Source of the DNA: Halobacillus halophilus DSM 2266
GTDB lineage: Bacteria; Bacillota; Bacilli; Bacillales; Halobacillaceae
Assembly: GCF_000284515.1 (NCBI RefSeq)
Contig: NC_017668.1
Coordinates: 3,410,001-3,474,000 of the forward strand
Direction of reading: 5' to 3'
Length of the DNA stretch: 64,000 nucleotides
Made by a program: the position numbers and the translations under genes. The notes under the pieces are model-generated. The model was not told where the DNA came from and did not search any database. It saw only the letters and a list, made by a program, of their open reading frames with translations. Below are positions 34,596-43,244 of this stretch, one piece after another; positions within the stretch are counted from its first letter, which is position 1, and every line of letters starts with the position of its first letter.

Positions 34596-35492
34596 TTATT
34601 TTTTCACGACGGCGTGCCCGCCGAATTCGTTCCTGAGTGCTGCAACGACTTTGCCTGAGAAGGTATCATCTTCCTGAGAACGATAGCGCGTCATCAGGGA
34701 CATAGCGATGACCGGTGCTGCCATTTCATACTCAATCGCCGTTTCCAGTGTCCATTTTCCTTCACCGGAAGAGTTCATTACGCCGCGAATATCCTCAAGC
34801 TTCGCATCCTTCGAGAATGCACTTTCCATGAGTTCGATTAACCAGGAGCGGATAACAGACCCATTGTTCCACACCTTGGATACCGCTTCGTAATCATAAT
34901 CAAATGGACTTTTTTCCAAGATTTCATAGCCTTCTGCAATGGATTGCATCATTCCATATTCAATACCGTTGTGGACCATTTTCAGAAAGTGGCCACTAGC
35001 GGCACGTCCTGCATAGTGGTAACCGTTCTCAACAGATGTATCTGCAAAAATTGGCTCGATCTCTTTAAACTGCTCTTCGTCTCCGCCGATCATAAAGCAG
35101 CCGCCGTGACGGGCTCCTTCTGTTCCGCCGCTTGTTCCTACATCAAAGAAGAACATGTCCTTCTCTTTAAATTGTTCCGCGCGGCGCAAGCTGTCTTTAT
35201 AATTGGAGTTTCCTCCATCAATGACACGATCACCTGCTTCAAGTAAACCAGAAAGCTCGTCCAGAACAGATTGCGTAATTTCTCCTGCTGGAACCATGAC
35301 CCAGACCGTGCGAGGTGCTTCCAGATTTTCAACAAGTTCTTTCAAACTGTTGGCAGGAACTGCTCCTGCATTGGCAATTTCTTTTATTTGATCGGCGTTC
35401 ACATCGTTCGCTACTACTTCATGTCCATGATCCATCAGGTTCAACCCCAGGTTGTAACCCATTTTTCCAAGACCTATTAATCCAATCTTCAT
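34596..35492 (-). CDS. gnd: 6-phosphogluconate dehydrogenase, short (YqeC/GndA-type)
   Basis: 298 residues, the short form lacking the long C-terminal domain of classic Gnd. NAD(P) motif GLIGLGKMGYNLGLNL at the N terminus, the substrate loop FFDVGTSGGTEGARHG, the catalytic lysine in SGHFLKMVHNGIEYGMM. It oxidises and decarboxylates 6-phosphogluconate to ribulose-5-phosphate; the short type is often NAD-specific. The ATG at 35492 is preceded by AAAGGGG. It faces away from an RpiR-type regulator gene, which probably controls it. Confidence 0.9.
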   Translation of the reverse strand: MKIGLIGLGKMGYNLGLNLMDHGHEVVANDVNADQIKEIANAGAVPANSLKELVENLEAPRTVWVMVPAGEITQSVLDELSGLLEAGDRVIDGGNSNYKDSLRRAEQFKEKDMFFFDVGTSGGTEGARHGGCFMIGGDEEQFKEIEPIFADTSVENGYHYAGRAASGHFLKMVHNGIEYGMMQSIAEGYEILEKSPFDYDYEAVSKVWNNGSVIRSWLIELMESAFSKDAKLEDIRGVMNSSGEGKWTLETAIEYEMAAPVIAMSLMTRYRSQEDDTFSGKVVAALRNEFGGHAVVKK

Positions 35493-35554
35493 TGTTTTAC
35501 CCCTTTCTTTATCACGCACAATTTTCTTCCTGAAAATTTTTTTCTATAATTAAG

Positions 35555-35582
35555 ATTATACAATAATATTTTTTTAACACAA
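35555..35582 (-). promoter_or_regulatory. Sigma-A type promoter of gnd
   Basis: On the minus strand TTGTGT (35582-35577), 16-bp spacer, TATAAT (35560-35555), 63 bases before the gnd ATG. Confidence 0.6.
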
Positions 35583-35681
35583 TGGGGTTTCTGAAAAATA
35601 TTTTACATCTCATAACTTTATTTTGAAATTTTTTTCATTTACAATGGTAATAATAGAAGATGCAGGACAGGAGGAAGACTC

Positions 35682-36539
35682 ATGGCAGAAGTCCCAACCA
35701 AACACGTAATCAATCGAATTCGTTCATCCTATAGTCAATTTAGTGAAAAAGAAAAGTTAATAGCCGATTACATTTTAGAAAACAGGGATCAAATTGTCCA
35801 TTCTACGATTAATCAAGTAGCCGATGATCTTATGGTCGCAGATGCAACCGTTTTCAGATTTTGTAAAAGACTCGGGTTCAAAGGCTACCAGGCGATGAAA
35901 ATTGCCCTCGCCTCAGAAACCGTAAACCCTATTCAGGATATACATGAAACCATTACAGAAAACGATACGGATCTTGAGATCACAGAAAAAGTATTTCAAG
36001 CTAACATCCGAGCTCTGGAAGCCTCGCGCGACATTCAGAATCATGAAAGCTTAGCAAAAGCTATGGATGATCTGCTTTCAGCTGAACGTGTCTTCTTTTA
36101 TGGCAGCGGCGGATCCGGCATTCTTGCGATGGATGCTCATCATAAGTTTTTACGCACAGGTATGGAAACCCACGCTTATACAGACTCACACCTGCAGTTA
36201 ATGTCGGCTTCACAGCTGAGAGAAGGTGATTTAGCGGTCGTGATCTCGCATACAGGGTCCAATAAAGACATCCTGGATATTGTGGATGTCGCCAAATCAA
36301 ACGGCGCACGCGTGTTGGCCATTACCAACTTTGCTAAATCCCCCTTAACCAAATCGGTCGACTTAAGCCTCTATACGGTTGCACAAGAAACAGAATTCCG
36401 TTCCGAAGCGCTGGCTTCACGAATCGCCGGTTTGACGCTGATCGACTCTCTGTTTGTCAATTACAGCATCAAAAAGAAGGAACAAGCGAAAGCATCCACC
36501 CAGAAAATGAGAAACGCTATCTCCAGAAAGCGGATGTAA
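35682..36539 (+). CDS. MurR/RpiR family transcriptional regulator
   Basis: 285 residues. The N-terminal helix-turn-helix (INQVADDLMVADATVFRFCK then RLGFKGYQAMKIALA) is typical of RpiR proteins, and residues 120-250 form a SIS sugar-phosphate domain (VFFYGSGGSGILAMDAHHKF, VISHTGSNKDILDIVDVAK). Such regulators sense sugar phosphates. It is divergent from the 6-phosphogluconate dehydrogenase gene, so 6-phosphogluconate or a related pentose-pathway sugar is the likely ligand. AGGAGG site upstream of the ATG. Confidence 0.9.
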   Translation: MAEVPTKHVINRIRSSYSQFSEKEKLIADYILENRDQIVHSTINQVADDLMVADATVFRFCKRLGFKGYQAMKIALASETVNPIQDIHETITENDTDLEITEKVFQANIRALEASRDIQNHESLAKAMDDLLSAERVFFYGSGGSGILAMDAHHKFLRTGMETHAYTDSHLQLMSASQLREGDLAVVISHTGSNKDILDIVDVAKSNGARVLAITNFAKSPLTKSVDLSLYTVAQETEFRSEALASRIAGLTLIDSLFVNYSIKKKEQAKASTQKMRNAISRKRM

Positions 36540-36574
36540 ACCATCTGCTACACCCCCACCCTTTCCCAATATAT

Positions 36575-36600
36575 GGAGGACCTGAGGTGGAAGGATTTGG
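36575..36600. repeat. Half-REP remnant
   Basis: TGGAGGACCTGAGGTGGAAG differs from the REP right arm by one base near its start; no convincing left arm. It lies between two convergent genes, 110 bases from a complete copy. Confidence 0.5.
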
Positions 36601-36709
36601 ATGAATATAGATAAACGAAAGTACATTGAATATAATGAATCCTTAGTTTTATATCGCATTCTGCACCCATCCTTAATCACAACGCCCTCACCCATTAATG
36701 GAAAATAAA

Positions 36710-36750
36710 TCCACCTCAGGTCATCCAGATTCTGGATGACCTGAGGTGGA
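36710..36750. repeat. REP palindrome (loop GATTC)
   Basis: Arms 36710-36727 and 36733-36750, perfect. Between the convergent RpiR gene and the symporter gene; may act as a bidirectional terminator for both. The rest of 36540-36773 holds only the half-REP. Confidence 0.92.
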
Positions 36751-36773
36751 ACTTTCTTCCTTCTCCCGTTATG

Positions 36774-38432
36774 CTATTTGGCGTCTTTGATCCAGGCTTC
36801 TCCGTCTTTATATTGGATTTGCTCTGGGTAATGCATATCCTGAACTTCCTCCTGCAATTTCTGCGAAGGTGGAGGCGTCAAGAGCGAGACTACAATATTG
36901 GTGATCAGCGCAGCCGAGGCGCCAAACACTCCAGCTCCTGTATCAATAATTCCGAGAATCGTGAAACCGCCATATTTGGCAGCGAAAATGTAACCCAGCG
37001 TGACCGACAGCCCTACGAGCATACCCGCTACCACCCCTGGCCCATTGGCCCGCTTCCACCATACTCCGAGTATAAGTGCCGGGAAAAACGACCCGGAGGC
37101 AAGTGCAAAGGCCCATGCTACAATTTGGGTAATCGCTCCTGGCGGATTCAGTGCCACTAGACCTGCCACTATTGTAGCGGCCACAATAGAGATCCGGCCG
37201 ACAGCAAGCCGCTTCTGCTCGGTCGCTTTTGGATTAATGGAACGATAATAAATATCGTGGGACAAAGCGGCTGAAATCGCGATCATCAGACCACCCGCGG
37301 TGGATAGAGCTGCTGCCATAGCACCTGCCGCCATAAGACCAATGACGAAGATTCCGAGGTCTGCAATTTCCGGTGTCGCCATGACGACAATGTCGTTACT
37401 AATGACAAGCTCGGACCACTGCAGAATTCCGTCACTGTTGCCATCCGCAAGTGACAGCCGTCCGGTATCCACCCAGGCTTCTGTCCACCCCGGCAGATTG
37501 GTAAGAGAAGACCCAGCCACTTCGGTCATTAATATAAACCGGGAAAAGGCCGCGTAAGCAGGAGCAGACAAATAAAGCAATCCTATAAATAACAGCGCCC
37601 AAGCTCCGCTCCAGCGAGCCGCTTTCATGGTAGCCACCGTGTAAAACCTCACAATGACGTGAGGCAGACCAGCTGTACCGGCCATCAGCGTAAACATGAG
37701 AGCCATAAACTGCCACTTCGTCGCTTCTGTAAAAGGAACCACATACTCAGAAATACCGAGCTCCTGATCCAGCACCCTCATTTCCGAAATAACATCCCCG
37801 TAGGAAAGCCACGGAATCGGGTTTTGTGTAAGCTGCATCGACATAAAAATAACCGGGATTAAGTAAGCGATAATCAACACGATGTACTGTGCGACCTGCG
37901 TCCATGTGATCCCTTTCATTCCACCTAAAGCTGAATAAAAAGCAATGAGAACCACACCAATCAGCGTTCCGATCACCGTGTTGACTTCAAGCAGCCGTCC
38001 AATGACTACACCTGACCCGGAAAGCTGACCCACCGAGTACGTGAAGCTGATAATAATTGTTGCGACAGCGGCAATCAGCCGGGCCGCATTACTTTTATAA
38101 CGATCCCCAATGAATTCGGGCACCGTATAGCGTCCAAATTTTCTCAACTGCGGGGCCAAAAGGAAGGTTAACAGCAGATATCCGCCTGTCCACCCCATTA
38201 TGTAAGCCAGACCATCATAACCGAGCACCATTACCGTACCCGCCATTCCAATGAATGAAGCTGCACTCATCCAATCGGCGCCAATCGCCATTCCGTTAAA
38301 CACGGGGGGGACACCGCGTCCTGCTACGTAAAAGTCCGAGGTGGCCCGTGCCATATTAAATACGGCAATTCCTATATATAGTCCAAACGTTGCTAAAATT
38401 AAAATTAGAGATACTACAAATTGTTCGTTCAT
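36774..38432 (-). CDS. Sodium:solute symporter, VC_2705/acetate-permease type
   Basis: 552 residues, about thirteen membrane helices of the SSS (LeuT-fold) family. Landmarks: GRGVPPVFNGMAIGADWMSA near residue 40, RFGRYTVPEFIGDRYKS-like start of helix 4, GLPHVIVRFYTV in the middle and AALSTAGGLMIAISAALSHD. Relatives carry acetate, propionate or other monocarboxylates with sodium. It is the third gene of an operon with a DUF4212 subunit and a small membrane protein, an arrangement typical for this subfamily. Substrate is inferred only as a short organic acid. Confidence 0.87.
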   Translation of the reverse strand: MNEQFVVSLILILATFGLYIGIAVFNMARATSDFYVAGRGVPPVFNGMAIGADWMSAASFIGMAGTVMVLGYDGLAYIMGWTGGYLLLTFLLAPQLRKFGRYTVPEFIGDRYKSNAARLIAAVATIIISFTYSVGQLSGSGVVIGRLLEVNTVIGTLIGVVLIAFYSALGGMKGITWTQVAQYIVLIIAYLIPVIFMSMQLTQNPIPWLSYGDVISEMRVLDQELGISEYVVPFTEATKWQFMALMFTLMAGTAGLPHVIVRFYTVATMKAARWSGAWALLFIGLLYLSAPAYAAFSRFILMTEVAGSSLTNLPGWTEAWVDTGRLSLADGNSDGILQWSELVISNDIVVMATPEIADLGIFVIGLMAAGAMAAALSTAGGLMIAISAALSHDIYYRSINPKATEQKRLAVGRISIVAATIVAGLVALNPPGAITQIVAWAFALASGSFFPALILGVWWKRANGPGVVAGMLVGLSVTLGYIFAAKYGGFTILGIIDTGAGVFGASAALITNIVVSLLTPPPSQKLQEEVQDMHYPEQIQYKDGEAWIKDAK

Positions 38433-38447
38433 CCTTCTCCCCCTTCC

Positions 38448-38750
38448 CTATTGATTTGCTGCCTGGTCTTCGTCCTGGCTGCTCACATGCTTAGGATTGA
38501 TGCCGTATTTCCGATCGACAGCGTCACTTACAATGGCATTCACAAATAACAGAGCAATGAATGTGACTACTGCTCCCTGAGCTCCCATGTAGTAAGGGAG
38601 TGGAATCCCCATTACGCTAAAGGACGAAAGCTGCTGGGTAAAGAGAACAACTCCATAGGAAACGGTCACTCCAATCAGTAAATAAATAATAACCAATATC
38701 GTTCGTAAACGTACGTAAGATTTTGCTTTAGCCGGATCCATTTTTCTCAA
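38448..38750 (-). CDS. DUF4212 small subunit of a sodium/solute symporter
   Basis: 100 residues, two membrane helices (LRTILVIIYLLIGVTVSYGV and GAQGAVVTFIALLFVNAIV) with short charged ends. This is the small partner that always neighbours VC_2705-type symporters. The TTG start at 38750 is seven bases after a perfect AAAGGAGGTG. Fifteen bases separate its stop from the symporter start. Probably forms a complex with the symporter. Confidence 0.87.
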   Translation of the reverse strand: MRKMDPAKAKSYVRLRTILVIIYLLIGVTVSYGVVLFTQQLSSFSVMGIPLPYYMGAQGAVVTFIALLFVNAIVSDAVDRKYGINPKHVSSQDEDQAANQ

Positions 38751-38781
38751 GTGATTTCACCTCCTTTCACGTTTCTTTGTC

Positions 38782-38967
38782 TCAGCCTCTTAAATTAAAA
38801 ATAAACTGCACCGTTTCCCAAAATGGGAGAGGCACCATCATAATCTTCACAACTGCGATGACAAAAATGGAAGCAATCGGTAAGGCAAATAAGATAGGAC
38901 GCTTCTTTTTTAAAGCCATCACCACAGATAGAATCGTAATTAGAGCTAATATAATTGGGATGATCAC
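38782..38967 (-). CDS. Small membrane protein, first gene of the symporter operon
   Basis: 61 residues with two hydrophobic segments (IIPIILALITILSVVMAL and ILFALPIASIFVIAVVKIMM) joined by a basic loop KKKRP. GTG start with AAAGGAGG seven bases upstream. It stands 31 bases before the DUF4212 gene. No named family is recognised; co-transcription suggests a role as an extra subunit or in membrane insertion. Confidence 0.65.
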   Translation of the reverse strand: MIIPIILALITILSVVMALKKKRPILFALPIASIFVIAVVKIMMVPLPFWETVQFIFNLRG

Positions 38968-39240
38968 ATCTGTTCCTCCTTTACTATGTATGCGGTTTCA
39001 TAATTGACCTAAAAAAAAGACCTCCCATCCTTAATTTGAAAAGTTTGAATAAACTGAATATTATAAGTGATATTATTCTAAATATATCCATTAATGTCAA
39101 CCAGTCAGGAGGAAATTCCCTAAGAAGATCCTAACCGTTCAGTAGCGGAAACAAGGAACTCGTCAGGCCCTACATAGGAAAAGATTAAATTTTTGTAAAT
39201 CTTCCCAAAAAAACAGAAAACGAAAAAAGAGGATAAAAAT
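38968..39240. other. Intergenic region upstream of the symporter operon
   Basis: AT-rich; it must hold the symporter operon promoter on the minus strand. No gene or recognised RNA element seen. Confidence 0.4.
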
Positions 39241-39281
39241 TCCACCTCAGGTCATCCAGATTCTGGATGACCTGAGGTGGA
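39241..39281. repeat. REP palindrome (loop GATTC)
   Basis: Arms 39241-39258 and 39264-39281, perfect. It begins a few bases after the stop of the M15 peptidase gene and may act as its terminator on the minus strand. Confidence 0.92.
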
Positions 39282-39284
39282 TGG

Positions 39285-40139
39285 TTATGGAAATAGTTTT
39301 CGCCAGGTTGCGGGGCCTGTTACGCCGTCCAGTTGAAGTTTGTGCTTCGTTTGAAATTTGCGGACGGAAGATTCAGTCTGTCTTCCGTAACTTCCATCCA
39401 CGTCTATACCGAGCACTCTTTGAATTTGTCTGACATACTTCCCTGATCTCCCTCTTTTCAATGGAAAACCCGGATAGCCACTTGTCTCTAAAGCACGCGA
39501 TGTCTCACTCCCCACTACGCCATCAACACGAAGCAGCCAGTCTCTCTGAAACTCCCTTACCGCGGATTCTGTTCGTGGCCCAAAATGTCCATCAGCACCT
39601 GTACTCCCCAATTGATATCCCCGTGCCATTAGTACACGTTGCACCTCTTTCACGGAAGAACTGCTCATCCCTCTTCTCAATACGCTCCCTGTAACTGAAG
39701 CAGTCCCCGGCACGAGTTCCAAATGCGGGTAGTCCGGGAAGGACTTCCAATCTCCGCCCCAGGAAAATCCCAGGCTTTTAGCAATGGACGCTGCCTGCCT
39801 CCACTTTTCGTCTACCTTCCACAATGCTTTTGTACCATCTTCCGAAACAATGAAGTAATCAATCGCCCAGCCTTTATTATGATTGCTCTGCCCGGGCTGA
39901 GCTTTCGTTACAATGTTTCCCTTACTTCCGTATTTCTTCCCCTGCCAGACATAATTAGGACGCCCCTGCCCATAAAGCCTGGCCTGCTCTTCCATTGACC
40001 GAAATCCTGAAGATATTTGAACTGGAATTCTTTTTTTATAAGCTAGTTCAATGAACTCCAGAGCACGCTTTCTCACTTCCGCCTGTACGTTTCCCATGTT
40101 GCGAATACTGCGTTCCTTAAGCTTCTGAACCTCTATCAT
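39285..40139 (-). CDS. M15 family peptidase with two peptidoglycan-binding domains
   Basis: 284 residues. Residues 1-135 form an M15 (VanY/CwlK-type) LD/DD-carboxypeptidase or L-Ala-D-Glu endopeptidase: SSGFRSMEEQARLYGQGR, then SNHNKGWAIDYF with metal ligands, and YPHLEL with the last His. Two PG_binding_1 repeats follow (LRRGMSSSSVKEVQRVL then GADGHFGPRTESAVREF, and LKRGRSGKYVRQIQRVLG then YGRQTESSVRKF). There is no signal peptide, so it resembles phage endolysins or spore-related hydrolases more than secreted autolysins. GGGAGGAGG precedes the ATG at 40139. Confidence 0.88.
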   Translation of the reverse strand: MIEVQKLKERSIRNMGNVQAEVRKRALEFIELAYKKRIPVQISSGFRSMEEQARLYGQGRPNYVWQGKKYGSKGNIVTKAQPGQSNHNKGWAIDYFIVSEDGTKALWKVDEKWRQAASIAKSLGFSWGGDWKSFPDYPHLELVPGTASVTGSVLRRGMSSSSVKEVQRVLMARGYQLGSTGADGHFGPRTESAVREFQRDWLLRVDGVVGSETSRALETSGYPGFPLKRGRSGKYVRQIQRVLGIDVDGSYGRQTESSVRKFQTKHKLQLDGVTGPATWRKLFP

Positions 40140-40257
40140 ATAATCCCCTCCTCCCTTTACTAATCGTCTGAATCGTGGATTACGTGTCATGTTTTTGGAA
40201 ATGAACGATACACATATAGAAAAGGCACGTCCTCATCTTAAGAAAGGATGCGATACT

Positions 40258-41085
40258 ATGTTATGTCCCTCCTGTCATTGTGAACAAGCAGCCGGGAACT
40301 TCTGCTCGGTCTGTGGAAGCTCTTTTCGAGAGTCGGAAACGTATGATGATGCGATTTATGAGGTTATTCCTGTTGCTGAGTCATACGCCCCCGCAGAAAG
40401 CGCCCTATTAACCCGCGTTTCCAGAAACGCGGATGAACCGAACCGGCTCAGTGGCTACACAGACTATTTTCAACGGATTATTAAAAACCCTTCGCAGGCT
40501 TTAGCATCCGATCATGACCACTTTTACTATGGAATGCTATCGGTTGGAATTTACATGGCAACCTTTGCGTTAAGTTTCTATTTTCTCGCTAACAAAATTT
40601 ACACCGCAATGCTTGGCGGGCTCTCAACCCTATTTTCTGAACAAGGCAGCCAACAGGCTCTTCCTTTTATTAATTTTACCTCATCCATTTTCTTTTTCGT
40701 TCTCTTATTCGTCGGCTCAGCCGTAGTCTGTATGTACACGGCGAATCTGTTGATGGGTAAAGGCATGTCCTTTAAGAGGCTCATAGCCCAGTATGGAAGT
40801 GTAGTACTTCCTTTCTCCTGTCTTAATTTGATCGCCATCGTATTCGGGCTGGCAGGCTATACCACACTTACCTTATTCACGGCTGGATTATCTTTATTCT
40901 TTACCATCTCAATCCTACCTGCCCTCTTTATCTATCATCATGGGCTGCACCGGACGGCATCCACCCGCTCCTTCTACTGGAGCATCGGAACGTCTGCTGT
41001 CTCCATGATTGTGTCTTATTTAATTGTCCGTACCTTTGTATTAGAATTTCTAACCCAAATCGTCAATGTTGGAAACAGCTTATAA
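40258..41085 (+). CDS. Zinc-ribbon membrane protein, unknown function
   Basis: 275 residues. The N terminus is a zinc ribbon of the CxxC type (LCPSCHCEQ, then FCSVCGSS), followed by an acidic linker and five hydrophobic segments over residues 95-270, of the layout seen in Yip1-like or YckC-like bacillus membrane proteins. The ATG at 40258 has AAGAAAGGATG upstream and starts directly with the zinc ribbon, which favours it over the upstream ATG. It is divergent from the M15 peptidase gene. Function unknown. Confidence 0.7.
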   Translation: MLCPSCHCEQAAGNFCSVCGSSFRESETYDDAIYEVIPVAESYAPAESALLTRVSRNADEPNRLSGYTDYFQRIIKNPSQALASDHDHFYYGMLSVGIYMATFALSFYFLANKIYTAMLGGLSTLFSEQGSQQALPFINFTSSIFFFVLLFVGSAVVCMYTANLLMGKGMSFKRLIAQYGSVVLPFSCLNLIAIVFGLAGYTTLTLFTAGLSLFFTISILPALFIYHHGLHRTASTRSFYWSIGTSAVSMIVSYLIVRTFVLEFLTQIVNVGNSL

Positions 41086-41150
41086 TCTCCATACCTGATC
41101 CTCTATTGTTATTTCTTTCTAAAATAGAGTTAGACCTTTAGATCTCATTA

Positions 41151-41184
41151 GAAGAGCTGAATTTTTATCAGCTCTTCTTTTTTG
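41151..41184 (+). terminator. Terminator of the zinc-ribbon gene
   Basis: AAGAGCTGA / TCAGCTCTT stem, loop ATTTTTA, then TCTTTTTT. Confidence 0.85.
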
Positions 41185-41410
41185 TGATTAGTTCAGATTT
41201 CTTTATGTTTTACCTTATGACCTGGTCAAGGTCAGCCCCCTCTCTACTTCTCCAACTGCATCTACAGTCAAAGAGACCCCTTCATAAAGCCATCCAAAAA
41301 TTATCTAATCATTTTTATTACTAAAATACTTGTAATAAAACGATTATATATGTAATAATAAAACCAACTTATGAAAGCCCTTACTTAAATACAGAACGGG
41401 AGAGGTTGTA
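41185..41410. other. Upstream region of the GH2-symporter operon
   Basis: AT-rich. A candidate promoter TTGTAA (17-bp spacer) TAATAA lies about 50-85 bases before the GH2 start. No gene was recognised. Confidence 0.4.
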
Positions 41411-43225
41411 ATGGTGGTGAGTTCTATTTCTCGCCTTGAGAAAAAGTCGAGCAACAACGTCGAGTACCCTCGACCTCAATTTAAAAGAAATCATTGGTAC
41501 GACTTGAACGGAACCTGGCAATTCGCATGGGATGATGAAAACAAAGGCGAACAGGAAGGCTGGGCTCAATCGGACGAGAGCCTACCCCAGCAGATTAACG
41601 TTCCTTACGCGTATCAAAGTAAAAATTCTGGTATCGATTCACAGGAACCGCACGATGTAGTCTGGTATAAACGCCATTTTCACTGGGGAAAAAGAGATGG
41701 CTTTGAGCTTCTCCTGCATTTTGAAGCTGTAGATTACCATACAAAAGTATGGGTGAACGGCCAGTTTGTCGGAGATCATGCAGGTGGTCATACGCCCTTC
41801 AGCTTTTCAATTGGCTCTGTTGTACAGGATGGAAACAATGTGATCACCGTCCGGGCGGAAGACCATAATGGAGTGGAACAGCCCATTGGGAAGCAGTCCT
41901 GGAAATCAGATAACTTCCTATGCTGGTACACACGGACAACGGGTATTTGGCAGCCGGTATGGCTCGAAGAAGTATCCTCCCTGCATATAAAAGGTGTGAA
42001 GATGACACCTGATTTGGCCCATTCCAATCTGCAAGTAGAAGCTGAACTTCCGCTTCATCAGTCGAAGGCTTATTTAGAGGCTCACGTTTATTTCAAAGAT
42101 GAATGGATCCATTCATCAGGAGCCTGGATTAAACCCAATCAAACAAAAGTGGATTTCCAAATAGATGCCGAGTCCGACCAGGCTGATTTTCGAGTTTACT
42201 ATTGGACGCCGGACCAGCCACAATTGTATGATATTTACTTTTCTTTAAAAGTCGACGACGAGATCGTGGATCAGGCGGAAAGCTATTTCGGCATGCGGAG
42301 CATGGAAGTGAAAGATGACAAAATCCTGCTGAATCAGGAATTCTTTTATCAAAAGTTAATTCTCGATCAAGGCTATTATGAAGATTCATTAATGTCGGCC
42401 AGCTACGAGCAGATGCATTCGGATTTAACGAAAGTAAAAGCAATGGGATTCAACGGGGTCAGGCGTCATCAGACAATTGCCGACCGCAGATATATGACGC
42501 TTTGCGATCAGCTGGGGCTTGTCATGTGGGCTGAAATGCCAAGTATATTTAAGTTTTCCGATTCATCCATGCAGGCCATGCAGAACGAAACACGGGAAAT
42601 GGTAATGAAACACTATAACCACCCCTCTGTCATTGTCTATACACTTATGAACGAATCGTGGGGCGTGAACGAAATTTATCACCGCAGCGATCAGCAGAAT
42701 TTTGTAAACGCTCTCTATTATCAGACTAAAGCTCAGGATCCAACCCGTCTGATCGTTGGCAATGACGGTTGGGAACATACCGCTACGGATATCCTAACGA
42801 TTCACGACTATAACTCTTCTGCGGAAGATATAGCGGCAACTTATAAAGATAAAGCTTCCTATGTAGATGAAAGCCCTTCTAAGACCAGTAAAAAGCAGAA
42901 CTTTGCCAGCGGTTATCGATACACGGGACAGCCTATTATTATGAGCGAGTTTGGAGGCATTGCCTTTAGTCCTCAGGAAGACGCCAATACGTGGGGATAC
43001 GGCGCACGACCTCAAACGGAAAAGGAAGCGTTAGCAAGATTTGAGAAACTGATGAAAGCGGTTATGGAAACCGATTCATTTCAGGGGTTCTGCTATACAC
43101 AGCTGACAGACGTGGAGCAGGAAGTTAATGGGTTACTGAACCACAAGCATAACGATAAATTTGATCAGCGGGAAATCCGCTCCATTTTATCTTCCGTTCA
43201 GTCCGATGGGTTTATTTTTGAATAA
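41411..43225 (+). CDS. Glycoside hydrolase family 2 protein
   Basis: 604 residues. Three-domain GH2 layout: sugar-binding domain (about 1-190; RNHWYDLNGTWQFAWDDE, KVWVNGQFVGDHAGGHTPF), immunoglobulin-like domain (190-300), and a TIM barrel with the acid/base Glu in YTLMNESWGVNE and the nucleophile Glu in IIMSEFGGIAFS. Substrate is a beta-linked glycoside: galactoside, glucuronide or mannoside cannot be separated by eye. No signal peptide, so it acts inside the cell on a sugar imported by the GPH symporter encoded next. GGGAGAGG lies five bases before the ATG. Confidence 0.87.
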   Translation: MVVSSISRLEKKSSNNVEYPRPQFKRNHWYDLNGTWQFAWDDENKGEQEGWAQSDESLPQQINVPYAYQSKNSGIDSQEPHDVVWYKRHFHWGKRDGFELLLHFEAVDYHTKVWVNGQFVGDHAGGHTPFSFSIGSVVQDGNNVITVRAEDHNGVEQPIGKQSWKSDNFLCWYTRTTGIWQPVWLEEVSSLHIKGVKMTPDLAHSNLQVEAELPLHQSKAYLEAHVYFKDEWIHSSGAWIKPNQTKVDFQIDAESDQADFRVYYWTPDQPQLYDIYFSLKVDDEIVDQAESYFGMRSMEVKDDKILLNQEFFYQKLILDQGYYEDSLMSASYEQMHSDLTKVKAMGFNGVRRHQTIADRRYMTLCDQLGLVMWAEMPSIFKFSDSSMQAMQNETREMVMKHYNHPSVIVYTLMNESWGVNEIYHRSDQQNFVNALYYQTKAQDPTRLIVGNDGWEHTATDILTIHDYNSSAEDIAATYKDKASYVDESPSKTSKKQNFASGYRYTGQPIIMSEFGGIAFSPQEDANTWGYGARPQTEKEALARFEKLMKAVMETDSFQGFCYTQLTDVEQEVNGLLNHKHNDKFDQREIRSILSSVQSDGFIFE

Positions 43226-43244
43226 CATGAAGGAGGAGAGAAGT

